Of a DNA stretch of 64,000 bases, positions 7,359-15,200 are shown piece after piece. Made by a program: the position numbers and the translations under genes. The stretch lies in contig NZ_SPUJ01000004.1 in the NCBI RefSeq assembly GCF_004522105.1, positions 186,001-250,000 on the forward strand, given 5' to 3'. This DNA is from Nocardioides sp. 1609 (GTDB taxonomy: Bacteria; Actinomycetota; Actinomycetes; Propionibacteriales; Nocardioidaceae). Below the pieces are notes generated by a model. The model searched no databases. It worked only from the letters and a program-made list of their open reading frames with translations, and had not been told where the DNA came from. Within the stretch, counting starts at the first letter, position 1; each line of letters opens with the position of its first letter.

Positions 7359-8342
7359 CTACGCGGCGCTGCGAACCCGGCCCGAGGATCGGCGGTCGCG
7401 GACGTCGCGCACCAGGGCGGCGGCCGCGTCGTCCCAGGTCGGGTGGTCGAACACGAAGCCGGCGTCGACGAGCCGTCCCGGGACGACCCGGCGGCTCTTG
7501 AGGAGCAGCTCGGTGTCGCTGCGCAGGGCGCGGGCGCCGAGCTCGGCCATCCACCGCGTCGCGGGGAGGGCGGGACGACGGCCCCACGCGTCCCGCAGCC
7601 CGCTCATCAGGTCGCGCTGGGGGAGCGGGTCCGGCGCCGCGAGGTTGACCGGGCCCTCGAGGTCGTCGCGGTCGAGGAGGAGCTGCACCGCGCGGCAGAA
7701 GTCGTCGCCGTGGATCCACGACACGTACTGCCCGCCGCCCGCCACGGGTCCCCCCAGCCCGAGCCGGGCCAGCCACAGGAGGTGGTCGAGGACGCCGCCC
7801 CGGTCGGGGGTCATCACCATCGCGGTGCGCAGCGCGACGCGCCGGGTCGCCGGAAGCGACGCCTCGGCCTGGGCGGCCTCCCAGCGCCGGGCGATCCGGA
7901 CGCTGTACTCCCAGTAGAGGGGGACGTCGGGCTCCTCGCCGCCGATCACGCCGGTCGCCTCGTCGTGCGCCGGCCCGCGGGTGTCGGCGTAGATGGTCGC
8001 GGTGCTCATCTGCAGCCAGACGCGGGGCGGGTGGGCCGCGGCCTCGATCGCCCGGCCGACGACCCGGGTGGACTCGACGCGCGAGTCCATCATCTCCCGC
8101 AGGTTCTCGTCGGTGTAGCGGCAGCTGACGGTGCGGCCGGCCAGGTTGACGACCGCGTCGGCGCCGTCGACCTCGCGGGCCCAGGGGCCCAGCGTCCGCC
8201 CGTCCCACCCGACGTGCCGGACTCCCTCCTCGAGGGGACCGGGGTGCCGGCTCAGGACGACGACCTCGTGCCCTGCCGTGACGAGTGCGCGGCGCAGGAC
8301 GCCGCCGACCTGGCCGGTGCCACCGGGGACCACGATCTTCAT
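7359..8342 (-). CDS. TIGR01777-type NAD-dependent epimerase/dehydratase
   Basis: A 327-residue extended SDR protein (SDR39U1-like). MKIVVPGGTGQVGGVLRRAL is the Rossmann nucleotide-binding segment. VVNLAGRTVSCRYTDENLREMMDSRVEST is characteristic of this subfamily, and the C-terminus (PALPATRWMAELGARALRSDTELLLKSRRVVPGRLVDAGF) is the DUF1731 region. The physiological substrate is not established for the family. ATG 8342 is set by TACGGT ending 6 nt upstream. A TTGAACATGTTCAA dyad lies just upstream of that, and selO follows 9 nt after the stop. Confidence 0.88.
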   Translation of the reverse strand: MKIVVPGGTGQVGGVLRRALVTAGHEVVVLSRHPGPLEEGVRHVGWDGRTLGPWAREVDGADAVVNLAGRTVSCRYTDENLREMMDSRVESTRVVGRAIEAAAHPPRVWLQMSTATIYADTRGPAHDEATGVIGGEEPDVPLYWEYSVRIARRWEAAQAEASLPATRRVALRTAMVMTPDRGGVLDHLLWLARLGLGGPVAGGGQYVSWIHGDDFCRAVQLLLDRDDLEGPVNLAAPDPLPQRDLMSGLRDAWGRRPALPATRWMAELGARALRSDTELLLKSRRVVPGRLVDAGFVFDHPTWDDAAAALVRDVRDRRSSGRVRSAA

Positions 8343-8348
8343 GACCCG

Positions 8349-8354
8349 ACCGTA
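8349..8354 (-). promoter_or_regulatory. -10 TACGGT, leaderless promoter of epimerase-selO operon
   Basis: TACGGT on the minus strand ends six bases from ATG 8342. The dyad at 8364-8377 lies 9 bp upstream of it, between the -10 and the -35 zone. Confidence 0.5.
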
Positions 8355-8363
8355 GGCGATGAT

Positions 8364-8377
8364 TTGAACATGTTCAA
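8364..8377. promoter_or_regulatory. 14-bp perfect palindrome, probable operator
   Basis: TTGAACATGTTCAA is a perfect palindrome in an AT-rich island within otherwise GC-rich DNA, inside the promoter of the epimerase-selO operon. A repressor bound here would block polymerase. The cognate regulator is not identified. The GTTCA/TGAAC half-sites resemble those around the XRE-TetR regulator at 11511, but in the opposite arrangement. Confidence 0.5.
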
Positions 8378-8390
8378 TTCAGTCCACGTC

Positions 8391-8482
8391 GTGAGGGATC
8401 CCCGTCGTCGGGGATCCCCGACGCCGGGGGTCGCGACGTCGGGGATCCGCCTCGTAGGGGATCCTCGACGTGGCGGACCCGC
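8391..8482. repeat. Cluster of GGGGATCC-containing inverted repeats
   Basis: 8396-8417 is a perfect hairpin (9-bp arms GGATCCCCG and CGGGGATCC, loop TCGT). Two more GGGGATCC copies follow to about 8464, set among CGACG repeats. It lies in the gap between the epimerase start (8342) and the OYE stop (8598). It could act as a terminator for the OYE transcript, which runs towards it, or be a REP-like element. No convincing gene was seen in 8343-8597. Confidence 0.55.
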
Positions 8483-8597
8483 ATGACGACGTCCATGACC
8501 CGTCCCCACCTCGTCGTCACGGTCGTCGACGTGCGCCTCGACGTCCTGCGGGCGCGCGGCACGCGGCCGACACGGCGCCAGCGGCGCCTGTGGAGGC

Positions 8598-9668
8598 TCA
8601 GGCCACGAAGTCGTCCCAGCCGGCAGCCAGGTAGTCGATGAACGACGGCGAGACCCGCTCGGCCGCGAGGTGCTCGCGCGAGACGGGCTGGGCCATGCTG
8701 ACGAACGTCGGGTGCGTGACGGCGCGGCGGGCGAAGTCGTGGTGGATGATCGCGCCGGTCCCGATCGTCACGAAGTCGGCGCCCCTGACCAGGCACCAGT
8801 CCGCGTCGGCGGCGCCGAGGACCTTGCCGGCGACGCCCACCCGGGCGCCGTGACGCGGGAGGTCCATGAAGTGGTCGATCAGGAGGGTGTCGTCCTCGGC
8901 GCCGTGCACCTGCTTGCGGACGTCCCAGAGCGACAGGTCGAGGTAGTCGACGAGGTCGTCGGCCATCAGCTGCGCCGCCAGCGACCTCGCCTCGTCGAGC
9001 ACGATGCCGAACCGCTCCGGGCTGAGCCGGACGCCGACCTGCAGCGTGGGCGTCGACTCCCGGATGCCGCGCAGCACCTCGAACAGGAAGCGGGAGCGTC
9101 CGGCCAGGTCGCCGCCGTACTCGTCGGTGCGGTGGTTCTTGCGGACGTCGAGGAACTGGGCCGCGAGGTAGCCGTGCGCCCCGTGCACCTCGACGCCGTC
9201 GAACCCGGCCCGCTCCGCCCGCCCGGCCGCTGCGACGAAGTCGGCCACGGCCTCGCGCACCTCCGCGGTGGTCAGGGCGCGGGCACCCTTGTCGGGGTCG
9301 TCCCACGGGGCGACGACCTGCTCGCCGGACACCGCGGCGTCGGCCCGGATCCCGCCGTGGTGCAGCTGCACCGACGACACCGTGCCGGTGGCGCGCAGGC
9401 CGTCGGCGAGCCGGGTCAGGCCGGGAAGGTGGGCGTCCTCGGAGATGCCGAGCTGGCCCGGCCACGGGTTGCCGGCGCGGGCGACGTACGCCGCGCAGGT
9501 CATCGTCAGGCCGAACCCGCCCTCGCCGCGGGCGACCAGCCACTCGTACTCGTCCTCGCCCAGGGTGCCGTCGAGGCTGCTCTGCTGGTTGGTCAGCGGC
9601 GCGAGCGCCAGCCGGTTCGCCCACGCGGAGCCGCGGTGGAAGGAGAGGGGATCGTCGAGACGGGTCAC
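8598..9668 (-). CDS. NADH:flavin oxidoreductase, Old Yellow Enzyme family
   Basis: A 356-residue single-domain FMN TIM barrel. Signatures are NRLALAPLTNQQS at the N-terminus, the substrate-binding HHGG segment in SVQLHHGGIRADA, AGFDGVEVHGAHGYLAAQFLD, and the FMN phosphate site near FVTIGTGAII. There is no C-terminal iron-sulfur/FAD domain, so it is a classic short ene-reductase type rather than a 2,4-dienoyl-CoA reductase. The GTG start is the first in frame after the upstream gap. It lies downstream of the acyl-CoA ligase at 9751 on the same strand (82-nt gap), suggesting a role in reducing unsaturated intermediates of that pathway. Confidence 0.88.
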   Translation of the reverse strand: MTRLDDPLSFHRGSAWANRLALAPLTNQQSSLDGTLGEDEYEWLVARGEGGFGLTMTCAAYVARAGNPWPGQLGISEDAHLPGLTRLADGLRATGTVSSVQLHHGGIRADAAVSGEQVVAPWDDPDKGARALTTAEVREAVADFVAAAGRAERAGFDGVEVHGAHGYLAAQFLDVRKNHRTDEYGGDLAGRSRFLFEVLRGIRESTPTLQVGVRLSPERFGIVLDEARSLAAQLMADDLVDYLDLSLWDVRKQVHGAEDDTLLIDHFMDLPRHGARVGVAGKVLGAADADWCLVRGADFVTIGTGAIIHHDFARRAVTHPTFVSMAQPVSREHLAAERVSPSFIDYLAAGWDDFVA

Positions 9669-9750
9669 CCGACCATGGTGGCGGAGCCGCCGGTGGGGGC
9701 CGCGGGCGCCCCGGCCACGCCCGTCGCCGACGCGGGTCGCCCGCGCACGG

Positions 9751-11364
9751 TCAGGCGCGGAGCTCGCGCCGGAGCACCTTGCCGGTGAGGGTGCGGGGCA
9801 GCCGCGCGACGAGCTCGATCTCGCGCGGGTACTTGAACGCCGCCATCCGCTCGCGGCAGTACCCGACGAGCTCGACCTCGCTCACCACGGCGTCCGGGCG
9901 GAGGGCCACGAACGCCTTGACCGACTCGCCGCGGTAGTCGTCGGGGATCCCGACCACGGCCACCTCCCGGACGGCGGGGTGGCCGGCGAGCACCTGCTCG
10001 ACCTCGCGGGGCCAGACCTTGTAGCCGGAGGCGTTGATCATGTCCGTGCGGCGGTCGACGACGTGGAACCAGCCGTCGGGCGACATGAAGCCGACGTCGC
10101 CGGTGTGCAGGGCGCCGTCCGGGAGCGACTCGGCGGAGGCCTCGGGGTTGCGCCAGTAGCCGATCGCCACCTGGGGCCCGGTCGTGACGAGCTCGCCGAT
10201 CTCGCCGACCGGCACGTCGCGACCGTGGTCGTCGACGACCCGGGTGACCGTGCCGAAGACCGGCAGGCCGACCGACAGCGAGCGGGTCGCCTCGTCGACC
10301 GGGGCCCGGACGCCGGGCGGCACGGCGTGCGAGGGGGAGGTGGTCTCGGTCTGTCCGTAGACGTTGTGGAGGTAGTGGCCCGTCGCCGCCTCGATCCGGT
10401 CGGCGACGGCCGGCTCGATGGGCGCCCCGCCGGAGGCGAGCACCCGGAACGAGGTGAAGTCCGCCGGCTCGGCACGGCCGTCGTCGACCAGGGCCAGGTA
10501 GGCCGTCACCGACGCCACGGCGAACGACGGCCGGTGGGTCCGGACCGCCGCGAGGACGACGTCCGGGGTGATCCGGTGGGTCAGCACGACGGGCGACCCG
10601 AGCAGCAGCGCCAGCACCACCCCGCCGACCAGGCCCGTGACGTGGAAGACCGGTGACAGCGCGAGGACGGGCTCACCCGGCGCGAGGCCGTACCAGTCGC
10701 GGTAGGTCTGCGCGCTGTGGGCGAGGTTCGCGTGCGTGAGCATCGCCGCCTTGGGGCGCCCGGTGGTGCCCGAGGTGTAGGCGAGGACGGCGACGTCATC
10801 GGGTCGCGGGCGGGCGGTCGGGGGCGGCGCCGCGCCGGTGGTCAGCACCGCGGCGAGGTCGAGGGTGTCGCCGGGCCCGCTCCGGTCGTCGTCCGGGCCG
10901 GCCACGGTGACGACCGTGTGCACGCCGAGGTCGCCGGGGGCCAGCACGGCGCGGGCGACGTCCTCGTAGAGGTCGGCGAGGACCAGCAGCGCGGCGGGCT
11001 CGCAGTCGCGCAGGGTCTGGTCGAGCTCGCGAGCGCGGAGCATCGGGCTCACCAGCGCGGCCGCCCCGCCGGCCTTCCACGCGGCGAGGAGGCCGACCAG
11101 GAACGCCGGGTCGTTCTGGACGCACAGGGCCAGCCGGTCGCCGCGCCGGAAGCCCCGCGCCACGAGCAGCGCGGCGAGGGCGTCGGAGCCGCGGTCGAGC
11201 CAGGCCCACGACAGCGAGGTACCGAGGTAGTGCGCCGCGGCGGCGTCGGGGACGGCGCCCACCGCGGCGGCGAGCATCGAGAGCCCGTCGGCGTGGTCCG
11301 GCACGAACGTCGCCGGGCGGCCGGGGGGGTAGTGCGCGAGCCAGGGGCGCGCGTCGTGCTCCAT
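9751..11364 (-). CDS. AMP-dependent acyl-CoA synthetase/ligase 1
   Basis: A 537-residue adenylate-forming enzyme. The P-loop-like motif A5 is AYTSGTTGRPKAAMLTH, the A8-type hinge is near GWFHVVDRRTDMINASGYKVWPREVE, and the terminal catalytic lysine is in LPRTLTGKVLRRELRA. It would activate a carboxylic acid to acyl-AMP and then acyl-CoA; the substrate is not readable. It is strongly similar to the ligase at 13494 through the C-terminal domain (DMINASGYKVWPREVE shared). GGGG lies upstream of ATG 11364. It is divergent from the XRE-TetR regulator, which probably controls it. Confidence 0.9.
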   Translation of the reverse strand: MEHDARPWLAHYPPGRPATFVPDHADGLSMLAAAVGAVPDAAAAHYLGTSLSWAWLDRGSDALAALLVARGFRRGDRLALCVQNDPAFLVGLLAAWKAGGAAALVSPMLRARELDQTLRDCEPAALLVLADLYEDVARAVLAPGDLGVHTVVTVAGPDDDRSGPGDTLDLAAVLTTGAAPPPTARPRPDDVAVLAYTSGTTGRPKAAMLTHANLAHSAQTYRDWYGLAPGEPVLALSPVFHVTGLVGGVVLALLLGSPVVLTHRITPDVVLAAVRTHRPSFAVASVTAYLALVDDGRAEPADFTSFRVLASGGAPIEPAVADRIEAATGHYLHNVYGQTETTSPSHAVPPGVRAPVDEATRSLSVGLPVFGTVTRVVDDHGRDVPVGEIGELVTTGPQVAIGYWRNPEASAESLPDGALHTGDVGFMSPDGWFHVVDRRTDMINASGYKVWPREVEQVLAGHPAVREVAVVGIPDDYRGESVKAFVALRPDAVVSEVELVGYCRERMAAFKYPREIELVARLPRTLTGKVLRRELRA

Positions 11365-11497
11365 CCGTTCCCCCTGGTCGTCGTCGCGTCTCGGGCACCC
11401 GTGCCCCGATTCTGCCCGACGTCCTGGCGGCGGGGGTGCGATCCTCCTCCGAGGTGCGCGTCGCCGCCGTCCGTGTCGCGACCACCCACGGCGGCCC

Positions 11498-11503
11498 TAG
11501 GAT
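11498..11503 (+). promoter_or_regulatory. -10 TAGGAT, leaderless promoter of XRE-TetR gene
   Basis: TAGGAT ends 7 nt before ATG 11511 and overlaps the operator dyad by position, supporting 11511 rather than the ATG at 11502 as start. Confidence 0.5.
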
Positions 11504-11520
11504 GTTCAGCATGACTGAAC
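11504..11520. promoter_or_regulatory. Operator dyad over the XRE-TetR start codon
   Basis: GTTCAG-CATGA-CTGAAC is a perfect 6-bp inverted repeat centred on the start codon of the regulator and directly downstream of its -10. This is a textbook place for autorepression. The same CTGAAC/GTTCAG half-sites recur in the promoter of the cyclase operon. Confidence 0.5.
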
Positions 11521-12359
11521 TCTCGGCGGACGACGAGCGGCACGCCGGTGCCGCGGTCCGGCAGGCGCGGCGGACCGCGGGCCTGACCCTGCGCGAGCTG
11601 GCCGACCGGGTCGGGGTCAGCGTCGGCACCATGAGCGCGGTCGAGAACGGCAAGGTCGGGCTCACCGTCGTCCGGCTCCGCCAGATCGCCGTGGTGCTCG
11701 ACGTCTCGCCCGCCCGGCTGCTCGCCCCGCCGGTCGGGACCGGGCCCGCGAGCCACCCGCCGGGCCACCGCGACTGGCGTGCGTTCCCGCCGCTCGCCCT
11801 CGATCCCGTGCTGGCCGCGGCCGTCAGCGTCTTCCGCGAGACCGGCTACCACGGGGCCACGATGCGGATGATCGCCGCGGCCGCCGACATCAGCATCGCC
11901 GGGATCTACCACCACCACCGCAGCAAGCAGAGCCTGCTGGTCGCACTCGTCGACCTGGTGATGGACGACCTGACCTGGCGCGTCAGCCGGGCGGGGGAGG
12001 AGGCGGAGACCCCCGCCGACAGGTTCGAGCGGATGGTCGAGGCGCTCGCGCTCTTCCACGCCGTGCGGGCCGACGCGGCGTTCATCGTGGCGACCGAGGT
12101 GCGCAGCCTCGAGGCCCCCGACCGTCGGCGCAACGCCGCTACCCGACGCCGCATCCAGGCCGCGCTCGACGGCGCCGCGGCCGGGGCCGTCGAGGACGGC
12201 ACGTTCGGGGTCGCGCTGCCCCACAACGCGGCCCGGGCGGTCGCCACCATGTGCATGGCGCTGCCCTACTGGTACTCGCCGGAGGGGTCGCAGCCACCCG
12301 CCGAGATCGCCGCGGAGTACGCCGGGATGGCGCGCGACCTGATGCGCCCGACCCGCTGA
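11511..12359 (+). CDS. XRE-TetR double-HTH transcriptional regulator
   Basis: A 282-residue protein with two DNA-binding domains. Residues 14-74 are an XRE/Cro-type helix-turn-helix (LTLRELADRVGVSVGTMSAVENGK...LARLL-like end). Residues about 98-145 are a TetR helix-turn-helix (VFRETGYHGATMRMIAAAADISIAGIYHHH), followed by a TetR-like ligand/dimer domain to the end. ATG 11511 is chosen from the -10 spacing. It sits between two acyl-CoA ligase units, divergent from one and upstream of the cyclase-ligase-thioesterase genes, so it is the likely local regulator. The inducer may be an acyl-CoA, as for many TetR regulators of lipid catabolism; that is inference. Confidence 0.85.
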   Translation: MTELSADDERHAGAAVRQARRTAGLTLRELADRVGVSVGTMSAVENGKVGLTVVRLRQIAVVLDVSPARLLAPPVGTGPASHPPGHRDWRAFPPLALDPVLAAAVSVFRETGYHGATMRMIAAAADISIAGIYHHHRSKQSLLVALVDLVMDDLTWRVSRAGEEAETPADRFERMVEALALFHAVRADAAFIVATEVRSLEAPDRRRNAATRRRIQAALDGAAAGAVEDGTFGVALPHNAARAVATMCMALPYWYSPEGSQPPAEIAAEYAGMARDLMRPTR

Positions 12360-12425
12360 GCCATCGGTCGACGTTCAGCCTCGCCGAACTCCGTCCCCGA
12401 CTCTGTCGACGGGCGAGAACGGGGG

Positions 12426-12454
12426 TTGACTACCGCTCGGATCGTTGTGACGCT
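12426..12454 (+). promoter_or_regulatory. Probable promoter of cyclase-ligase operon
   Basis: TTGACT at 12426-12431 and GACGCT at 12449-12454 are spaced 17 nt apart. Transcription would start near 12461, immediately before the CTGAAC half-site at 12462, leaving a leader of about 70 nt to ATG 12534. Confidence 0.4.
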
Positions 12455-12461
12455 CATCTCA

Positions 12462-12497
12462 CTGAACCCGTCAGAACGTTCGATCACCCTGGTTCAG
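12462..12497. promoter_or_regulatory. Operator candidate upstream of cyclase gene
   Basis: CTGAACC (12462-12468) and GGTTCAG (12491-12497) form a perfect 7-bp inverted repeat, with the palindrome GAACGTTC (12474-12481) between them. Half-sites match the dyad at 11504-11520, so the XRE-TetR protein may bind both. Confidence 0.45.
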
Positions 12498-12533
12498 CAC
12501 ACCCGCGCACCCGCCCGACGAAAGGCATGCTCG

Positions 12534-13487
12534 ATGACCGACGCACCCGACCTGACCGACCTCCTGGCCGACTCCCCGTCCAACTGGGGCAAGTGGGGCG
12601 ACGACGACGAGGTCGGCGCGCTGAACTACCTCGGTCCCGAGCAGGTCGTCGCCGCGGCGTCGCTGATCTCCAGCGGCAAGGTGTTCACGCTGCAGCGCCT
12701 GATCGGTGACCCGAAGGGCGACCCGGTGTGGCCGGGCCGCACCCCGGCCGAGCGCACCCAGATCCTCGACGAGTCGAGCTGGGACGGCGACGACGCACCC
12801 GCCTTCCCCGGCGGCCTGCACTACGCCGACGACAAGATCAACGCCTTCCTGCAGGGCTCCACCCAGTACGACGCCCTCGGCCACGTCTGGTACGGCGGGC
12901 AGATCTGGAACGGCTACGACGCCCGCACCACCATCGGCGGCCTCGACAAGGCCAGCATCCAGCCGATCGCCGAGAAGGGCGTCGTCGGGCGTGCGGTGCT
13001 GCTCGACATGGCGCGCTTCCGCGGCAAGCCGACCCTCGACGCGGCCGAGACCTACACCCACGAGGACCTCCTCGCCTGCGCCGAGGCCCAGGGTGTGGAG
13101 CTGCGCAAGCGCGACATCATCGTTATCCGCACCAACTACCTGCAGCTCTTCTTCGAGCTCGGCGACAAGTTCTACGAGGGCTTCTGCGAGCCGGGCCTCG
13201 TCTACAGCCCCGAGCTCGTGCAGTGGTTCGCCGACATGGAGATCCCCAACCTGGTGACCGACACGATCGCCAACGAGGTCACCTTCGACCCCAACAACGG
13301 CGTCGCCCTGGTCCTCCACAACGCGCTGATGCGCAACCTCGGGGTCACGCTGACCGAGATCGCCGACCTCGAGCAGCTGGCCGCCGACTGCGCCGAGGAC
13401 GGCGTCTACGAGTTCTTCTACGCCGCCGCCCCCCTCAAGGTGGCGCTCGGCAGCGGCTCCCCGGTCAACCCGATCGTCATCAAGTAG
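12534..13487 (+). CDS. Cyclase family protein (kynurenine formamidase-like fold)
   Basis: A 317-residue member of the metal-dependent cyclase/hydrolase family. The opening SPSNWGKWGDDDEVGALNYL is typical of the longer actinobacterial and proteobacterial cyclase-like proteins. The metal-site region reads STQYDALGHVWYGG (family pattern T-x-x-D-x-x-x-H). A C-terminal YEFFYAAAPLKV matches the family end. GAAAGG upstream supports ATG 12534 over an upstream in-frame ATG at 12426. It is followed 6 nt later by an acyl-CoA ligase, so the hydrolysed or ring-opened acid may pass to the ligase. The substrate is unknown. Confidence 0.82.
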   Translation: MTDAPDLTDLLADSPSNWGKWGDDDEVGALNYLGPEQVVAAASLISSGKVFTLQRLIGDPKGDPVWPGRTPAERTQILDESSWDGDDAPAFPGGLHYADDKINAFLQGSTQYDALGHVWYGGQIWNGYDARTTIGGLDKASIQPIAEKGVVGRAVLLDMARFRGKPTLDAAETYTHEDLLACAEAQGVELRKRDIIVIRTNYLQLFFELGDKFYEGFCEPGLVYSPELVQWFADMEIPNLVTDTIANEVTFDPNNGVALVLHNALMRNLGVTLTEIADLEQLAADCAEDGVYEFFYAAAPLKVALGSGSPVNPIVIK

Positions 13488-13493
13488 TCGCCC

Positions 13494-15149
13494 GTGAGCG
13501 TCTACGACGAACGCCCGTGGCTGTCGCTGTACGGCGACCTGCCACCCGACCTCGAGTCGGAGCACCCGAACGCCCTGGAGATGTTCCGGGCCGGGCTGGC
13601 CGCCGACCCGGACGGCGTCGCCGTCGTCTACTTCGACGGCACCCTGACCCGCCGCGAGCTCGACGCCCAGAGCGACGCGCTCGCGAGTGCCCTGCTGGCC
13701 GACGGCTTCCGGGCCGGCGAGCGGCTCGCGGTCTACCTGCAGAACGTGCCGCAGTTCGTGGTCTGCATGCTCGCCGCCTGGAAGGCCGGCGGCGTGCTGG
13801 TCTCGATCAACCCGATGAGCCGCGCCCGCGAGCTGTCCTACCTGCTGCAGGACTCGGGCGCGACCGTGCTGGTGGCGCTCGAGTCCCTGTACGACGAGGT
13901 CGGCCGTGACGTCGTCCCCGACACCGCGGTGCGCCTGGTGCTCACCACGAGCGAGCTGGACCACCAGACGCGCGACGACCCGCGGCTGTTCGCCGGCGTC
14001 ACCCGGCAGCGGCACGAGGGCACGACCGACCTCGCCGCGCTCGTCGAGCAGCACGCCGGCGAGGTGCCGCCGCCGGTCGGGCTGGCCGGCGACGACGTCG
14101 CGTTCCTGACCTACACCTCCGGCACCACCGGGGTGCCCAAGGGTGCGATGAACACCCACCGCAACGTCGTGTTCACCTCGCGGGTCTACCGCGAGTGGGC
14201 CCGGTTCCAGCGCGGCGGGTCGATCTTCGGCATCGCGCCGCTGTTCCACATCACCGGGCTGATCGGGCACATCGGCGTCAGCTTCGACGCGCCGGCGCCG
14301 CTGGTGCTGGCCTACCGCTTCGAGCCGAACGTCGTCCTCGACGCGCTCCTCGAGCACCGGCCCACCTACACCATCGGCGCGATCACCGCCTTCAACGCGC
14401 TGTTCAACGCCCCGGCGTTCACCAAGGACCACTTCTCGTCGTTCACCTCGACCTACTCGGGCGGGGCGGCCATCTCCCCGACGGCCGAGAAGGCCTTCCT
14501 GGCCGCGACCGGGCTGCAGGTCCACAACGCCTACGGGCTCACCGAGACGACGAGTCCGATGACCCTGACGCCGTTCGGGACGCCGTCGCCGGTCGACCCG
14601 ACCTCGGGCGCGCTCTCGGTCGGCACCCCGGTGCCGGGCACCATCGTGCGGATCCAGGACGAGGTGGGCCACGACGTGCCGCTCGGCGAGGTCGGCGAGA
14701 TCGTCGCCGACGGGCCCCAGGTGGTGGCCGGCTACTGGGGCAAGCCCGACGAGACGGCGGCGAACCTGCCCGGGGGAGCGCTGAGGAGCGGCGACGTGGG
14801 GTTCATGAACCCCGAGGGCTGGATCTTCATCGTCGACCGCAAGAAGGACATGATCAACGCCTCCGGCTACAAGGTCTGGCCGCGCGAGGTGGAGGACGTC
14901 CTGGCCGAGCACGCCGCCGTTCGCGAGGCGGCCGTGATCGGTGTCCCCGACGAGCGGCGCGGCGAGACCGTCAAGGCCTTCGTCAGCCTCAAGCCCGGCA
15001 CCAGCGCCACGCCGGAGGAGCTGGTCGCGCACTGCAAGGAGCGGATGGCCGCCTACAAGTACCCCCGCGAGGTGGTCGTCATCGACGAGCTCCCGAAGAC
15101 CGTCACCGGCAAGATCCTGCGCCGCGAGCTCCGGACCCGGGGCGTCTAG
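13494..15149 (+). CDS. AMP-dependent acyl-CoA synthetase/ligase 2
   Basis: A 551-residue adenylate-forming ligase, paralogue of the one at 9751. Motifs are TYTSGTTGVPKGAMNTHRN (A5/P-loop), YGLTETTSP, IVDRKKDMINASGYKVWPREVE, and the catalytic lysine in LPKTVTGKILRRELR. The GTG start at 13494 lies 6 nt after the cyclase stop, so the two are co-transcribed. Two related ligases on either side of one regulator suggest two related substrates or entry points of one catabolic route. Substrate specificity cannot be told. Confidence 0.9.
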   Translation: MSVYDERPWLSLYGDLPPDLESEHPNALEMFRAGLAADPDGVAVVYFDGTLTRRELDAQSDALASALLADGFRAGERLAVYLQNVPQFVVCMLAAWKAGGVLVSINPMSRARELSYLLQDSGATVLVALESLYDEVGRDVVPDTAVRLVLTTSELDHQTRDDPRLFAGVTRQRHEGTTDLAALVEQHAGEVPPPVGLAGDDVAFLTYTSGTTGVPKGAMNTHRNVVFTSRVYREWARFQRGGSIFGIAPLFHITGLIGHIGVSFDAPAPLVLAYRFEPNVVLDALLEHRPTYTIGAITAFNALFNAPAFTKDHFSSFTSTYSGGAAISPTAEKAFLAATGLQVHNAYGLTETTSPMTLTPFGTPSPVDPTSGALSVGTPVPGTIVRIQDEVGHDVPLGEVGEIVADGPQVVAGYWGKPDETAANLPGGALRSGDVGFMNPEGWIFIVDRKKDMINASGYKVWPREVEDVLAEHAAVREAAVIGVPDERRGETVKAFVSLKPGTSATPEELVAHCKERMAAYKYPREVVVIDELPKTVTGKILRRELRTRGV

Positions 15150-15187
15150 GGAGCGCCCCAGAGGGAGATCCGCCCGGCGGGGGTGGT

Positions 15188-15193
15188 TAACGT
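15188..15193 (+). promoter_or_regulatory. -10 TAACGT upstream of thioesterase
   Basis: TAACGT ends 7 nt before GTG 15201. This suggests an internal leaderless promoter and favours GTG 15201 over the in-frame GTG 15183. Confidence 0.4.
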
Positions 15194-15200
15194 CCGCCGG

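Noticed and set aside
8483-8641. A 52-codon plus-strand ORF (MTTSMTRPHLV...) in the gap beside OYE
   Set aside because: Arg-rich, overlaps the OYE 3' end, no Shine-Dalgarno, no -10 at leaderless spacing. Left as possible but unsupported.
11502-11513. ATG 11502 as start of the XRE-TetR gene
   Set aside because: ATG 11511 fits the -10 spacing seen at other genes and sits centrally in the dyad; the upstream ATG is within the -10 itself.
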